Positions 31,518-38,971 of a stretch of DNA of 42,856 bases are shown one piece after another. How positions within the stretch are numbered: the first letter of the stretch is position 1; every line of letters starts with the position of its first letter. The notes below the pieces were generated by a model. That model saw nothing but the letters and a program-made list of their open reading frames with translations. It did no database searches and was not told the origin of the DNA. The position numbers were made by a program, and so were the translations under genes. The stretch covers positions 1-42,856 of the IMG/VR virus record IMGVR_UViG_3300038948_000007; one strand, 5' to 3'. This DNA comes from a virus.

Positions 31518-32735
31518 TCACGAGGTTTCGCGTTTGGCCTTGCCGCCTGTCAGGTTTTGCCAGCGCTCGACAATCACGTCGCAATAGACTGGTGAAATCT
31601 CAGATCCAACGCAGATGCGATTTGACTGCTCGGCGACCACCAGGGTCGTACCGCTGCCAAGATACGGGTCAACCACCGTTGCGCCGGGCTCCGTGTGGTA
31701 ACACAAAAGGTTCGCCCATAGCGCGGGCGGTCGGGCGGTCGGGTGCTTATCGTGGCTCTTTGTCATGGGCGCGTTGATGACCGTCGATTCATTGGCGGGC
31801 GGGTTGGAATTCAATGGCCGACCTTTGCGCGCAATCAGCAGTATCGACTCGTGCTGCTGCTGGTACTTCGACCCGGGCCAGAACGAAAACCGGTCCTTGA
31901 CCCAAACCAACTCTTTGCGGAATTCGAACCGATTTTTCCGTAACGCGTCAGCGAGCGCAAAAAAGTGGCGGTCGACCGGGAATGTCATGACAACGACATC
32001 GCAGGCGACATGGTCGAGAAACGCCAGCGCCGTCGACGCACTGTCCGGGTCAACATAGCCCTCGTGAGCCGAAGCATTGCCCCTGAAATCGGCTGACCGC
32101 TGATAGTCAACCGCATATGGCGGGTCGGTCAGCACAATCGCAGCGTTAGCTATTGCCGGATTGTTCAATTGCATCATTTCGCAACAATCGCCGCAAACCA
32201 AAATATGCCGACCCAACGTCCAGACATCGCCAGGCTTCGTCACCGGCTCATTTGGAGGGTCAGGCACTTCGTCGTCATTGACGTCGCCAGTGCCGTCCAG
32301 CGAATCACTGGCGCCCTTGATTAATTCGTCAAACTGGTCCTGCGCGAAGCCGATATCGCCCAAGTCGATATCCGGTATCGAGTCAATCACCGATTGCAAT
32401 TGCGGCACATCCCACTTGGCCAGCTCGGCCGCGCGGTTGTCGGCAATGGCGTATCCGGCGGCCTCTTGCTCCGACCATTCCGGCCGACGGACCGCAACCA
32501 GTGTGTCCGGTTCGGGCTCAACGACCAGGACCTTGCCGAACCCTGCCGCGCGCGCAGCCTCGACCGTACCATTGCCGGCCCGGACCGTATCGGTGCCATC
32601 GAGCACAATCGACCGGCCCGGCCCGAACCGGTCCAGGGATTTCTGGATTGCCGCCATGTTGGCTTCGTCGTGCTCGCGTGCGTTGTTCGGGTCGGTCTGC
32701 ACGTTCGCGATATCAATGGTTGTCGTCTTTGCCAT
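31518..32735 (-). CDS. ParB-domain DNA methyltransferase
   Basis: A 405-residue protein. Residues 1-115 read as a ParB/sulfiredoxin-like domain ('p.NaR.H.e...aai..Sl..fG....ivld....v.aGng...Aa...G....V'), often found fused to phage DNA methyltransferases. Residues 165-395 form the N4/N6 methyltransferase: DPPY at 204-207 and later VVDPYLGSGTTLVVAEQ (SAM-binding motif I) near 354-370, so motif IV precedes motif I (beta-type order). It probably modifies phage or host DNA. Target unknown. Confidence 0.9.
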   Translation of the reverse strand: MAKTTTIDIANVQTDPNNAREHDEANMAAIQKSLDRFGPGRSIVLDGTDTVRAGNGTVEAARAAGFGKVLVVEPEPDTLVAVRRPEWSEQEAAGYAIADNRAAELAKWDVPQLQSVIDSIPDIDLGDIGFAQDQFDELIKGASDSLDGTGDVNDDEVPDPPNEPVTKPGDVWTLGRHILVCGDCCEMMQLNNPAIANAAIVLTDPPYAVDYQRSADFRGNASAHEGYVDPDSASTALAFLDHVACDVVVMTFPVDRHFFALADALRKNRFEFRKELVWVKDRFSFWPGSKYQQQHESILLIARKGRPLNSNPPANESTVINAPMTKSHDKHPTARPPALWANLLCYHTEPGATVVDPYLGSGTTLVVAEQSNRICVGSEISPVYCDVIVERWQNLTGGKAKRETS

Positions 32736-32744
32736 GGTCTGCCC

Positions 32745-33086
32745 CTAGCTGGCCGGCGGCGGGTTGTTGTGTTCTTCGAGTTGCCGCAGGTACCAGAGCA
32801 ATTCGCACGCCATCGCCTGGCGCCCGGGCGGCAGTTGCTTGACCCGTTCATTGGCGCCCGGCTCAGGAAACAAATCATCGACCGCGGTCGCCAGAGCAAC
32901 CCAACGGTCCTGCCACAGGTGGATTTGCGACGGCTGGAACACGTCCAGGACGATTTGGTTGTTCGTCCAAAAGTCGCGGTCGTACCCTTTGAGCGCGTGA
33001 AAATCAGGAAACCAAAGGCGTCGCTCGTCCAGGCCGAGCTCGGGCGCTGGCGAATGCCGATACGGACCGAAATAGATTTTAATCAT
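32745..33086 (-). CDS. Unknown phage protein
   Basis: A 113-residue protein starting at ATG 33086 in an ATGA overlap with the upstream methyltransferase (ribosome site AAAAGGAACC). It has aromatic, mixed regions: YFGPYRHSPAPELGLDERRL, FPDFHALKGYDRDFWTNN and, near the end, helical MACELLWYLRQLEEHN. I see no domain that I recognise. It lies between two methyltransferase genes, which may suggest a partner in modification or a simple passenger. Confidence 0.6.
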   Translation of the reverse strand: MIKIYFGPYRHSPAPELGLDERRLWFPDFHALKGYDRDFWTNNQIVLDVFQPSQIHLWQDRWVALATAVDDLFPEPGANERVKQLPPGRQAMACELLWYLRQLEEHNNPPPAS

Positions 33087-33655
33087 GCCGGTTCCTTTTC
33101 GACTGGCGGCAGCCAGTGCAGTTGCGTTCTGGGTTGCATGCCGCACCGCCAGCCAGCAAAGCAGTAATCATACCTATCAACGCCGCCGTCGCCGCTGAAC
33201 GATGGCCGCTTTGGCAGAACGAACACACGAGCTGGCCGGTTGCGGCGCCAAAATTCGTATCGCCGCTTGGACGCCAGGAAACCGAGCCGCAGCAAAAACA
33301 CAACATTCTGCGCCACAATCAGCGCCTTTTCGACGAATTCCTGCGCATGGTGAAACGGCGGGTTGCCGACGACCAGGTCGTATCGCGTCGCGAATTGATG
33401 CGTCAGGAAGTCGCCCCGTTGAATCGCCTCGACATTGCCCGGCAGCACGCTATCGGCGCCCGGCTCCAAATCCATGGCCCGGATTGACGCCCTAGGATAG
33501 GCACGTCGCAACGGGCCCAGGAAACTACCGCCGCCGGCCGATGGCTCCAAAATCGCGCAATTTGGCCGCACCGGAAACCACGGCAAGACCAGGTCGACGC
33601 ATTGGCGCACAAAGGCCGGCGGCGTATAGTAGCGCCCTAGTGGGTCAGCCGGCAT
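33083..33655 (-). CDS. N6-adenine methyltransferase-like protein (NPPF type)
   Basis: A 190-residue protein with YYTPPAFV (residues 9-16, the entrance motif), ILEPSAGGGSFLGPLR (SAM-binding motif I, residues 35-50), the acidic MDLEPGA (motif II) and NPPFHHAQEF (motif IV, residues 98-107). This is the order of gamma-type adenine methyltransferases. There is no separate target recognition domain, so it is minimal, about the size of small phage methyltransferases. It might modify DNA or RNA. Confidence 0.85.
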   Translation of the reverse strand: MPADPLGRYYTPPAFVRQCVDLVLPWFPVRPNCAILEPSAGGGSFLGPLRRAYPRASIRAMDLEPGADSVLPGNVEAIQRGDFLTHQFATRYDLVVGNPPFHHAQEFVEKALIVAQNVVFLLRLGFLASKRRYEFWRRNRPARVFVLPKRPSFSGDGGVDRYDYCFAGWRCGMQPRTQLHWLPPVEKEPA

Positions 33656-33845
33656 GCTTCTCCGCTTCGTCGACCGCGAATTGCGATTCGACCTGGTCGA
33701 CCAACTCCAAACCGAATTCGACCGCGGTCCGGACGATGTCAGCGATTTCGTCCGGTTCGTCGCCAGTGTCAGCGACCAACTGAGGCAGCACCAATGCCGC
33801 GGTCAGGTACACGACGGTTTTATGGTCCATTGTCACGGTCGACAT
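33645..33845 (-). CDS. Small acidic protein, unknown
   Basis: About 66 residues, acidic and helical (LPQLVADTGDEPDEIADIVR; AVEFGLELVDQVESQFAVDE). I take ATG 33845 after GGGCAGGGCGACA; the start 33878 lies inside the upstream gene and 33830 is an alternative. Its end overlaps the methyltransferase start by 11 bp. Function unknown. Confidence 0.55.
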   Translation of the reverse strand: MSTVTMDHKTVVYLTAALVLPQLVADTGDEPDEIADIVRTAVEFGLELVDQVESQFAVDEAEKHAG

Positions 33846-34176
33846 TGTCGCCCTGCCCTTCCTTTTCCCTCGCGTCAAAATGCTGGTCTATCGCCTGCCA
33901 TAGCGCGACGGCCTTGACGATCGTAATTTCAGCCATATTGGCCGCGCTGACTACCCTGGTCATCCCTTGATACACAGCCGGGTAGAGTCTGGCTGCGGCC
34001 ACCTCTACAAACCGGCGCTCGCGCGTTCGGTCAATATGGCCCTTGATATCGTTGGCCATGGCTTCAAGCGCGCCCGTGACTTCGCGAAAGCGCTTCTCAA
34101 GTTGGCCCTGTCGGGCGTCCAGTTCGGCCAGTTTGCGGCCGACGAAATCGGCATTAGCTGTGTCTCGGTCCGTCAT
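33820..34176 (-). CDS. Coiled-coil protein, unknown
   Basis: A 118-residue protein starting at ATG 34176 in an ATGA overlap (GAGGGCGAGAA before it). It is helical: FVGRKLAELDARQGQLEKRF, VTGALEAMANDIKGHIDRTR, followed by a second helical part with IVKAVALWQAIDQHFD. I do not recognise it. The low-complexity coil and the position in the early minus operon suggest a structural or regulatory adapter. Confidence 0.55.
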   Translation of the reverse strand: MTDRDTANADFVGRKLAELDARQGQLEKRFREVTGALEAMANDIKGHIDRTRERRFVEVAAARLYPAVYQGMTRVVSAANMAEITIVKAVALWQAIDQHFDAREKEGQGDNVDRDNGP

Positions 34177-34676
34177 TTCTCGCCCTCGCCTTCCGGCTCG
34201 TCGGTCAGTTTATCGTCCAGCTTCTCAGCCGCCTCGTCGGCGATATCGGCCAGCGGTGCCAGTAGGTCGCCTTGCTTTGCGTCGGTTTCTGTCTCGGTCG
34301 CCTCGCGTTTGCGCCGCGCCTCGCGCTCGGGCTCGAGCCAGCTCTCCAGCTCGAGCCAAAGCATGAATGCTACCTTGCGCGCCGCTGCAACCGCCTTGGG
34401 CGATGGCGGACTAGCCATTGCATGACCCATCGCCTGACCCGCAAAATACCGAATATAATCCTCCCGCACCTCGTGTTCTGGGCGAGCCCAGGTCCGGCCA
34501 TCATTGCAGACCATGCGCTCGACATAGCCCGGCCCGCGCAAGACATCGGCCGCCCTGGCTTCGTTGCGAAGTCGGACGTTGTCGCGCTCGACGTCTTGCG
34601 CGAGCAGCAACAACGAATCATACCTACTGCGCAATTCATCGAGTTGCGCCTGCGAAGTCGGTTTTTCGTCAGTCAT
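34173..34676 (-). CDS. Coiled-coil protein with acidic tail, unknown
   Basis: A 167-residue protein. Start at ATG 34676 overlaps the upstream stop by 8 bp (ATGACTGA); GGAAAG is the ribosome site; the longer ATG at 34730 is a shadow. It begins with a coil (LDELRSRYDSLLLLAQDVER), has a middle part with YIRYFAGQAMGHAMASPPSP and AFMLWLELESWLEPEREARR, and ends with a long acidic segment (ADEAAEKLDDKLTDEPEGEG). The middle 'IRYFaG.A..iv......' segment resembles the following upstream gene, so they may share a domain. Confidence 0.6.
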   Translation of the reverse strand: MTDEKPTSQAQLDELRSRYDSLLLLAQDVERDNVRLRNEARAADVLRGPGYVERMVCNDGRTWARPEHEVREDYIRYFAGQAMGHAMASPPSPKAVAAARKVAFMLWLELESWLEPEREARRKREATETETDAKQGDLLAPLADIADEAAEKLDDKLTDEPEGEGEK

Positions 34677-35031
34677 TTTGCTTTCCTTTTTCGTCGCTAA
34701 AGCGTGCCTGTAACGCGTTGTAGCACGCAAACGCCAGCGCGGTGGCCTTGTCTATCGCGCCCTCCGGCGTCGTCGTTTCGGCCCAGACAATCGGCAGCGC
34801 GAGGCCGGTGAAATAGCGTATCCAATCGCGCCGCCCGTAGCCGCCGACCCGCGTCGAATGGCCGTTGATTGCGTTGCTAATTGCCTGGCTTTGCAGCCTC
34901 AAGACCTTGCGTTGGTTGTCGCCAACTTCGCGCTGCTCGGCCAGCTCGGCCTCAATCGTCTGCACGTAGGCTTGCCAGGCCGACACGTCTGTATCCGTCA
35001 GCATTGGCCGCGGTGCTCTCGTTCTGCTCAT
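34669..35031 (-). CDS. Phage protein related to its downstream neighbour
   Basis: A 120-residue protein starting at 35031 in an ATGA overlap with the HTH gene; AAAGGGCGAGAA precedes it. The stretch WQAYVQTIEAELAEQREVGD is a coil, and DWIRYFTGLALPIVWAETTT followed by 'A.dkAtaLA...' resembles 'DYIRYFAGQAMGH.m....s..a..aA.kvAf' of the gene at 34173-34676. Probable paralogues by tandem duplication. Function unknown. Confidence 0.6.
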   Translation of the reverse strand: MSRTRAPRPMLTDTDVSAWQAYVQTIEAELAEQREVGDNQRKVLRLQSQAISNAINGHSTRVGGYGRRDWIRYFTGLALPIVWAETTTPEGAIDKATALAFACYNALQARFSDEKGKQND

Positions 35032-35246
35032 TTCTCGCCCTTTTTTTCTTGCCACAGGTACGGCGCAATACCAGTGTGTTTATAAATTTCAATCGCCTGC
35101 GCCAGCGTTGGGCGACGTCGCCCGGATAAAATATGGTCGAGTTGCTGCCTGGTCATCGCCATCGCCTCGGCCTCGTGAGCCTTGATTAAATGAGGCTGGC
35201 TGGCGAAACATCGCCGCAACGCGTTATGCCCGGCTGAGTTGACCAC
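35028..35246 (-). CDS. Cro-like HTH regulator
   Basis: A short protein with helix-turn-helix (LIKAHEAEAMAMTRQQLDHI, LSGRRRPTLAQAIEIYKHTG) like YdaS/Cro-type regulators. The start is unsure: TTG 35285 gives 85 residues, GTG 35246 (chosen) gives 72 and keeps the first helix, ATG 35162 gives 44. It is the first gene of the minus arm and lies next to the plus promoter, so it probably represses one or both arms. It could act as a switch from early to late. Confidence 0.65.
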   Translation of the reverse strand: MVNSAGHNALRRCFASQPHLIKAHEAEAMAMTRQQLDHILSGRRRPTLAQAIEIYKHTGIAPYLWQEKKGEK

Positions 35247-35250
35247 GGCC

Positions 35251-35278
35251 TCGACATCGCACGAAACCGTATATAATG
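35251..35278 (+). promoter_or_regulatory. Strong sigma-70-like promoter for the plus arm (P1)
   Basis: TCGACA at 35251-35256, 16-base spacer, TATAAT at 35273-35278. Five of six and six of six consensus bases. It would start near 35285 and give a leader of about 125 bases. It overlaps the 5' end of the HTH gene if that starts upstream of 35246. Confidence 0.6.
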
Positions 35279-35292
35279 TCCACAATCGGTGT

Positions 35293-35317
35293 ACGGTAGG
35301 CTGACCCTAACGGTAGG
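35293..35317. promoter_or_regulatory. Direct repeat ACGGTAGG, possible operator
   Basis: ACGGTAGG occurs at 35293-35300 and 35310-35317, 17 bases apart, in the divergent intergenic region. The left copy is part of GGTAGGCTGACC, which recurs at 23055 (inside the protease gene) and, as GGTAGGCTGAC, at 23891 (intergenic). Candidate binding site of the HTH regulator. Confidence 0.35.
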
Positions 35318-35352
35318 TTTGGTTTTTTCTACAACGATTTCGCCAACTTATC

Positions 35353-35381
35353 TTGCCATGGGCTCATTGATTTGATATCCT
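35353..35381 (+). promoter_or_regulatory. Second promoter for the plus arm (P2)
   Basis: TTGCCA at 35353-35358, 17-base spacer, TATCCT at 35376-35381. The -10 box lies inside a short inverted repeat (TTTGAT at 35371-35376 and ATCAAA at 35385-35390), which may be an operator. GGGAGC is the ribosome site before the gene at 35410. Confidence 0.5.
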
Positions 35382-35409
35382 AAAATCAAACACCAACAGG
35401 GAGCAACCC

Positions 35410-36069
35410 ATGCCCGTATTCGAGATCTACAACCAAACCTCCGGCCACAGCCTGGGTCATTTCACCGCCGACGACGCCGACGGAGCGCTGGAGGTCATGG
35501 CCAACCAGGCCGGATACGCCAGCCTGGACGATATGCGCCTAGAGATTGGCGGGGCCGAGCTGGTCGCGGTCGAGGTCAGCGCCTGCGCCGATTGCGGCCA
35601 GCTGGGCGAGGCGCGCGAATGCTACGCGTGCGGGCACGTGGCCGTGGTCGTCGACTGCGGCCACTATCCGCAGCCGCCGGTCATCTCGGCCGGGCGCGTC
35701 GACGGTAGCGACCCGGACAATTGGTATTGCGAGGATTGCGGCACCTCGACCGCCCGCGCCGAAGCCATCGACGCCATCGGCGATGCCGACGACGCCGAGA
35801 CACGCTGGGAGGCGGTCAGCCATGCGTGCCTATTGCACGACGTGCCATTGCTCGCGAGCGACCCATTCGTGCAGGTCGCCGCCGCCGCGCGCGACCGGGG
35901 CCATGCTGACCTGGCAGACGCCCTAATCGACGCCCATTGCGCCCAGGCTCGCGACGACCGGGACGAAGGCGCTGACCTCGGCCCTCGCGTCTGCTACGGC
36001 TGCGGCCGGGCCATCGACCCGCATGCCGGCTTGTCGGTCGTGTGGTGTGGCTCGTGCGGCGATAAGTGA
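35410..36069 (+). CDS. First early protein, Cys-rich, unknown
   Basis: A 219-residue protein. Residues 1-55 are a beta-alpha domain (VFEIYNQTSGHSLGHFTADD, SLDDMRLEIG) resembling phage proteins that begin 'y.v.n..sg..lG.y...da..Al'. Residues 55-120 contain CADCG, CYACGH and CEDCG, at least two zinc sites. The middle is helical (TRWEAVSHACLLHDVPLLAS) and the C-terminus has CYGCGRAIDPH and WCGSCG, another zinc ribbon. It is the first gene behind two promoters, so made early, perhaps as a host take-over protein; function not known. Confidence 0.7.
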   Translation: MPVFEIYNQTSGHSLGHFTADDADGALEVMANQAGYASLDDMRLEIGGAELVAVEVSACADCGQLGEARECYACGHVAVVVDCGHYPQPPVISAGRVDGSDPDNWYCEDCGTSTARAEAIDAIGDADDAETRWEAVSHACLLHDVPLLASDPFVQVAAAARDRGHADLADALIDAHCAQARDDRDEGADLGPRVCYGCGRAIDPHAGLSVVWCGSCGDK

Positions 36070-36143
36070 TGCCAGGCCGGTCAAAGCCGGTCTACAACGA
36101 TGACTTCCATGCCCACAAGGATTGCCCGACCTGGCATCGATAG
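36069..36143 (+). CDS. Possible 24-residue leader ORF
   Basis: An ORF of 24 codons begins at a TGATG overlap with the preceding stop, as real genes here do, and codes for MPGRSKPVYNDDFHAHKDC plus five more residues. It is very short and has no other support. Confidence 0.3.
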   Translation: MPGRSKPVYNDDFHAHKDCPTWHR

Positions 36144-36191
36144 CATGCAATCGAATAGGACCCAAACGCAACCCCAACCCGAGGAGCCATC

Positions 36192-36395
36192 ATGGCCAAA
36201 GTACCAATCGCCGCAGACATCAAAATGACGCGCCCGACCGTAGACCCGCTTTGCCTCGACCGCGCAATCCAGCTGGCCGAGGCCGAGCTGGCTGCCCTGC
36301 GCCGCTGGGTCGACGTCGACCCGCGGACACCATGGCGGCGCGAGGCGGCGGCACGGCTGCGCTGGATTGCCGACCTTATTGAGGTCTCGCGATGA
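36192..36395 (+). CDS. Small early helical protein
   Basis: A 67-residue protein with GAGGAG as ribosome site. The C-terminal part (CLDRAIQLAEAELAALRRWV; REAAARLRWIADLIEVSR) is an amphipathic helix pair. It ends in an ATGA overlap with the RHH gene. Function unknown; could be a partner of that regulator. Confidence 0.6.
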   Translation: MAKVPIAADIKMTRPTVDPLCLDRAIQLAEAELAALRRWVDVDPRTPWRREAAARLRWIADLIEVSR

Positions 36396-36604
36396 GCGGT
36401 CGCGGCGGCGCTCGAGCCAACGCCGGGCGCCCGCCCGAGCTGGACGGCGGGCGCACGGTAGCTGTGTACCTGGACGTACAGACGCTGGACAAAATCGACC
36501 GCGTATGCGTAGGGCTAGGCCTGACGCGGTCACAAGCGATAAGGCTGCTAATAATGGCGGCCAATATCGATCGAGAAAATACATTAGGAAAGGGCGAGAT
36601 ATGA
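36392..36604 (+). CDS. Ribbon-helix-helix DNA-binding protein
   Basis: A 70-residue protein with an N-terminal Gly/Arg arm (GRGGARANAGRPPELDGG) and an RHH core: strand RTVAVYLDVQ, helix LDKIDRVCVGLG, then LTRSQAIRLLIMAA. The 'GGaRPNaGRPp' arm is common to phage RHH-type and HTH proteins. It begins at an ATGA overlap and ends at another with the nuclease gene. Likely a transcription regulator of the early arm. Confidence 0.75.
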   Translation: MSGRGGARANAGRPPELDGGRTVAVYLDVQTLDKIDRVCVGLGLTRSQAIRLLIMAANIDRENTLGKGEI

Positions 36605-37698
36605 CCGAAAAAACAGAAGAAACTATCCGCGCATCAGAGGCGGATATCGTGGTCAATTGCGGTCTGGCAGCGACAGCGCCAGAGCATGAGATTGACGATA
36701 GCGGACCGGAGGCCGCGCTCGGCCAGGCGGTGCACGCATCCCTGGAACAGTGGGTCGGGCGCGGCATGGCCGATGAGCCGGAGGCGCAACCGCACGCCAA
36801 CGAGCACGGCGTCGACGTGCAGGCGGTCGAGGATTTGATCGCGCGCGCGCCGGAGGCAATCCGGTCAATCCGGCATGACCTGACCGGCCTGCGTGCCGAG
36901 GTAGACGTGCGCGGCGGCTACGTGCGCGGGCGCGTTGATGCGTTGTCGCTGCGCATGGCCGCCGGCAAGCTATTCTCGACCGGGCTCATCGACTGGAAAA
37001 CCGGGCGCGACCCGAACGGCAGCAAGCCCGCCCAGCGCCTAGCGTACGCCAGCGCGGTCGAGGCGCACTATGGCATGCCAGCGCAGCGGGTTATTTATAC
37101 TGCAGAGATATGGCTGGCAACCGGTGATATCCTGGAAGCACGATACGATATCGACAGTATCCAGGGATTTCGGGCCCGGCTGGCTGACCGGCTCAAGCGC
37201 AAACGCGCGGCACCAGGCGCCCATTGCCGCTACTGTCGGCGTCGGTTTGAGTGTGTTGAGCGCGACACGTACCTGCGCGCGAGCGGGCGCGCGTTGGCTG
37301 AGCTTGATGGCGCCATGCCGACACCTGACGCGCTGGCCGCACTATGGGACCAATCGCGGGCTCTTAGGACCGCGCTCGAGCGCTATGATAAAGCCGTCGA
37401 TGCAATGCTGGCCGAGCATGAGCATTTGACCCTGCCGGACGGCCGGAGGCTGGTCCATAAGGCAATCAGTCGCGATAACATCGACGCACGCAAAGCCTGG
37501 CCAGTCATGGCTGGCGCAGGCCTCAACCAGGACGACATCAACGCGACGTTGAGCATCAGCAAGACCAAGCTTTTGGAGCGCATCGGCGCCAAGGCCGCGC
37601 GCGGTCAGAAGCAAAAGGCCAAGGCTGATTTGATGATTCGCCTGGACGAGGCTGGCGCAATCCAGCGCACCGTGGCAAAACGTCGTACAATCATTTAA
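36601..37698 (+). CDS. PD-(D/E)XK nuclease with Cas4/AddB-like Cys set (DUF2800-like)
   Basis: A 365-residue protein from ATG 36601 (ATGA overlap, box AAAGGGCGAGAT). Nuclease motifs: GQAVHASLEQW with His45, E100 or D113 (RVDAL), DWKTG (131-135) and QRLAYA. Four Cys (C20 and C209-x2-C212-x5-C218) match the spacing type of Fe-S clusters in Cas4 and AddB-type nucleases. The C-terminal 140 residues are helical and typical of DUF2800-like phage exonucleases. It pairs with the RecT-like gene downstream, probably as the exonuclease of a phage recombination system. Confidence 0.85.
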   Translation: MTEKTEETIRASEADIVVNCGLAATAPEHEIDDSGPEAALGQAVHASLEQWVGRGMADEPEAQPHANEHGVDVQAVEDLIARAPEAIRSIRHDLTGLRAEVDVRGGYVRGRVDALSLRMAAGKLFSTGLIDWKTGRDPNGSKPAQRLAYASAVEAHYGMPAQRVIYTAEIWLATGDILEARYDIDSIQGFRARLADRLKRKRAAPGAHCRYCRRRFECVERDTYLRASGRALAELDGAMPTPDALAALWDQSRALRTALERYDKAVDAMLAEHEHLTLPDGRRLVHKAISRDNIDARKAWPVMAGAGLNQDDINATLSISKTKLLERIGAKAARGQKQKAKADLMIRLDEAGAIQRTVAKRRTII

Positions 37699-37714
37699 CC
37701 AGACAGGAACCAAC

Positions 37715-38761
37715 ATGCATGACGAAGCCGAAATCCAAACAGCCGCACTCGTGCGGGCAGACGCCATGGCAGCGGCCAGCCAGCGCCTGGAGAAATCAAT
37801 CCAAGGCCAGGCCGAAATCCAGCGCAAGCTACGCGAGCCGCAATACCTGCAACTGTTGAAGGACACCTATTGCGTAGGCGCGACCGATGCCGAATTCGCG
37901 CTGGCGATTGAGACCGCCAGGCACCTCGGCCTGGACCCGGCCGCGCGGCAAATCTATTTCATCAAGGCGTACGATGGCCAGCTGAGGCGCGAGAAGCTGG
38001 TTACGATTGTCGGCATCGATGGCCTGCGCCTGATTGCCGAGCGCACCGGGCTGTACGCGGGCCAGACCGCGCCGCAATGGTGTGGACCCGATGGTAAGTG
38101 GGTCGACGTTTGGCTAGGCGATGGCCCTCCGGCGGCCTGCCGTATGGGCGTCTTGCGCCGCGACTTCGAAGAACCGGTCTACTGCGTCGTCAAGTACAAG
38201 TCATTTGCCGTAACAAATCGTGACGGCAAACCGCGGGCGCAATGGGCCAAAATGGCCGACCATATGATTTGGAAATGCTGTGAAGCCCAGTGCCTCCGGC
38301 GCGCATTTCCTCAGGAGTTGGCAGGCGATTTCGAAGTCAAAGACGCCGAGCCCAACGTGGAAAGCCGCGGGTTCCGGGTCCGTCAGGACGGCGCTGGATT
38401 GCTGACCGAGCTGGCCGAGGCGACCACGCCGGATGAGCTCAATCGGTTGGCAGCGCAGGCGGCTGACTTGCCAGAGGCCGAGCGCGAGGCCGCCCGGATT
38501 GCCTGGACTGAGGCACGCGACCGGATCGCCAGTGTTGCACGTGAAACAAAAGGCAAAGGCAACGGCAAGAAAAAGAAAAACGACAAAGCCAAAGCCAAGG
38601 CCGAGCCAGCGCCGGAGCCTGAGGCCGCACCCACAGGCGAATATGACTTCGGCCCGCCGCCCTGGGACGAGGTGCATGCCGATGCGCCCAAGGCCGGCGC
38701 CGGCGCCGATGCCGAGGCCGCCGCACAGCCTGATTTCGGATTTGACAACAACCAACCTTGA
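37715..38761 (+). CDS. RecT/Bet single-strand annealing protein
   Basis: A 348-residue protein. The conserved part includes FALAIETARHLGLDPAARQI, YFIKAYDG, LVTIVGIDGLRLIAERTGLY, AGQ and MADHMIWKCCEAQCLRRAFP; this is the RecT/Bet core. The C-terminal 100 residues are Lys/Pro/Ala-rich (KGKGNGKKKKNDKAKAKAEP) and end in an acidic motif with aromatic residues (DFGFDNNQP), as single-strand-binding tails have. With the nuclease upstream it forms a recombination pair for DNA repair and replication. Confidence 0.9.
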   Translation: MHDEAEIQTAALVRADAMAAASQRLEKSIQGQAEIQRKLREPQYLQLLKDTYCVGATDAEFALAIETARHLGLDPAARQIYFIKAYDGQLRREKLVTIVGIDGLRLIAERTGLYAGQTAPQWCGPDGKWVDVWLGDGPPAACRMGVLRRDFEEPVYCVVKYKSFAVTNRDGKPRAQWAKMADHMIWKCCEAQCLRRAFPQELAGDFEVKDAEPNVESRGFRVRQDGAGLLTELAEATTPDELNRLAAQAADLPEAEREAARIAWTEARDRIASVARETKGKGNGKKKKNDKAKAKAEPAPEPEAAPTGEYDFGPPPWDEVHADAPKAGAGADAEAAAQPDFGFDNNQP

Positions 38762-38767
38762 CCCGAC

Positions 38768-38802
38768 AGCCGCGCCGGCGCATTGTAGGGCTCGGCGCGG
38801 CT
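38768..38802 (+). terminator. GC-rich hairpin after recT
   Basis: AGCCGCGCC (38768-38776) pairs with GGCGCGGCT (38794-38802), nine perfect pairs, seven bases after the stop. It lacks a clear T-run (TTGCTCGCCTT), so termination may be partial or the hairpin protects the RNA end. Confidence 0.5.
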
Positions 38803-38971
38803 TGCTCGCCTTAGCCGACCCAGCCGGGCGCGGCTGATCATCGTCCCTTCAAACGTTGCCCTCAATCGCGTCCGGCTGCTATCGTTGAGCTTTGGTTTCG
38901 GTTTTGGTTTTGGTCGGCCGTCGTCGCCAGCCACAGTTGACAGCGCTGGCGGCGGCGGCTACAAGCCAAGG

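Noticed and set aside
32387-33167. Long antisense frames opposite the ParB-methyltransferase (32394-33167 plus strand, and 32387-32899)
   Set aside because: They overlap well supported methyltransferase motifs and have typical GC-rich shadow composition (Arg, His, Pro).
35028-35285. TTG start of the HTH gene at 35285
   Set aside because: No ribosome site, and the first codons fall on the TATAAT box of the plus promoter; kept only as an alternative.
36367-36600. N-terminal extension of the nuclease to 36367
   Set aside because: The extension is Arg-rich, overlaps the whole RHH gene, and an ATGA-coupled ATG at 36601 with a start box is available.
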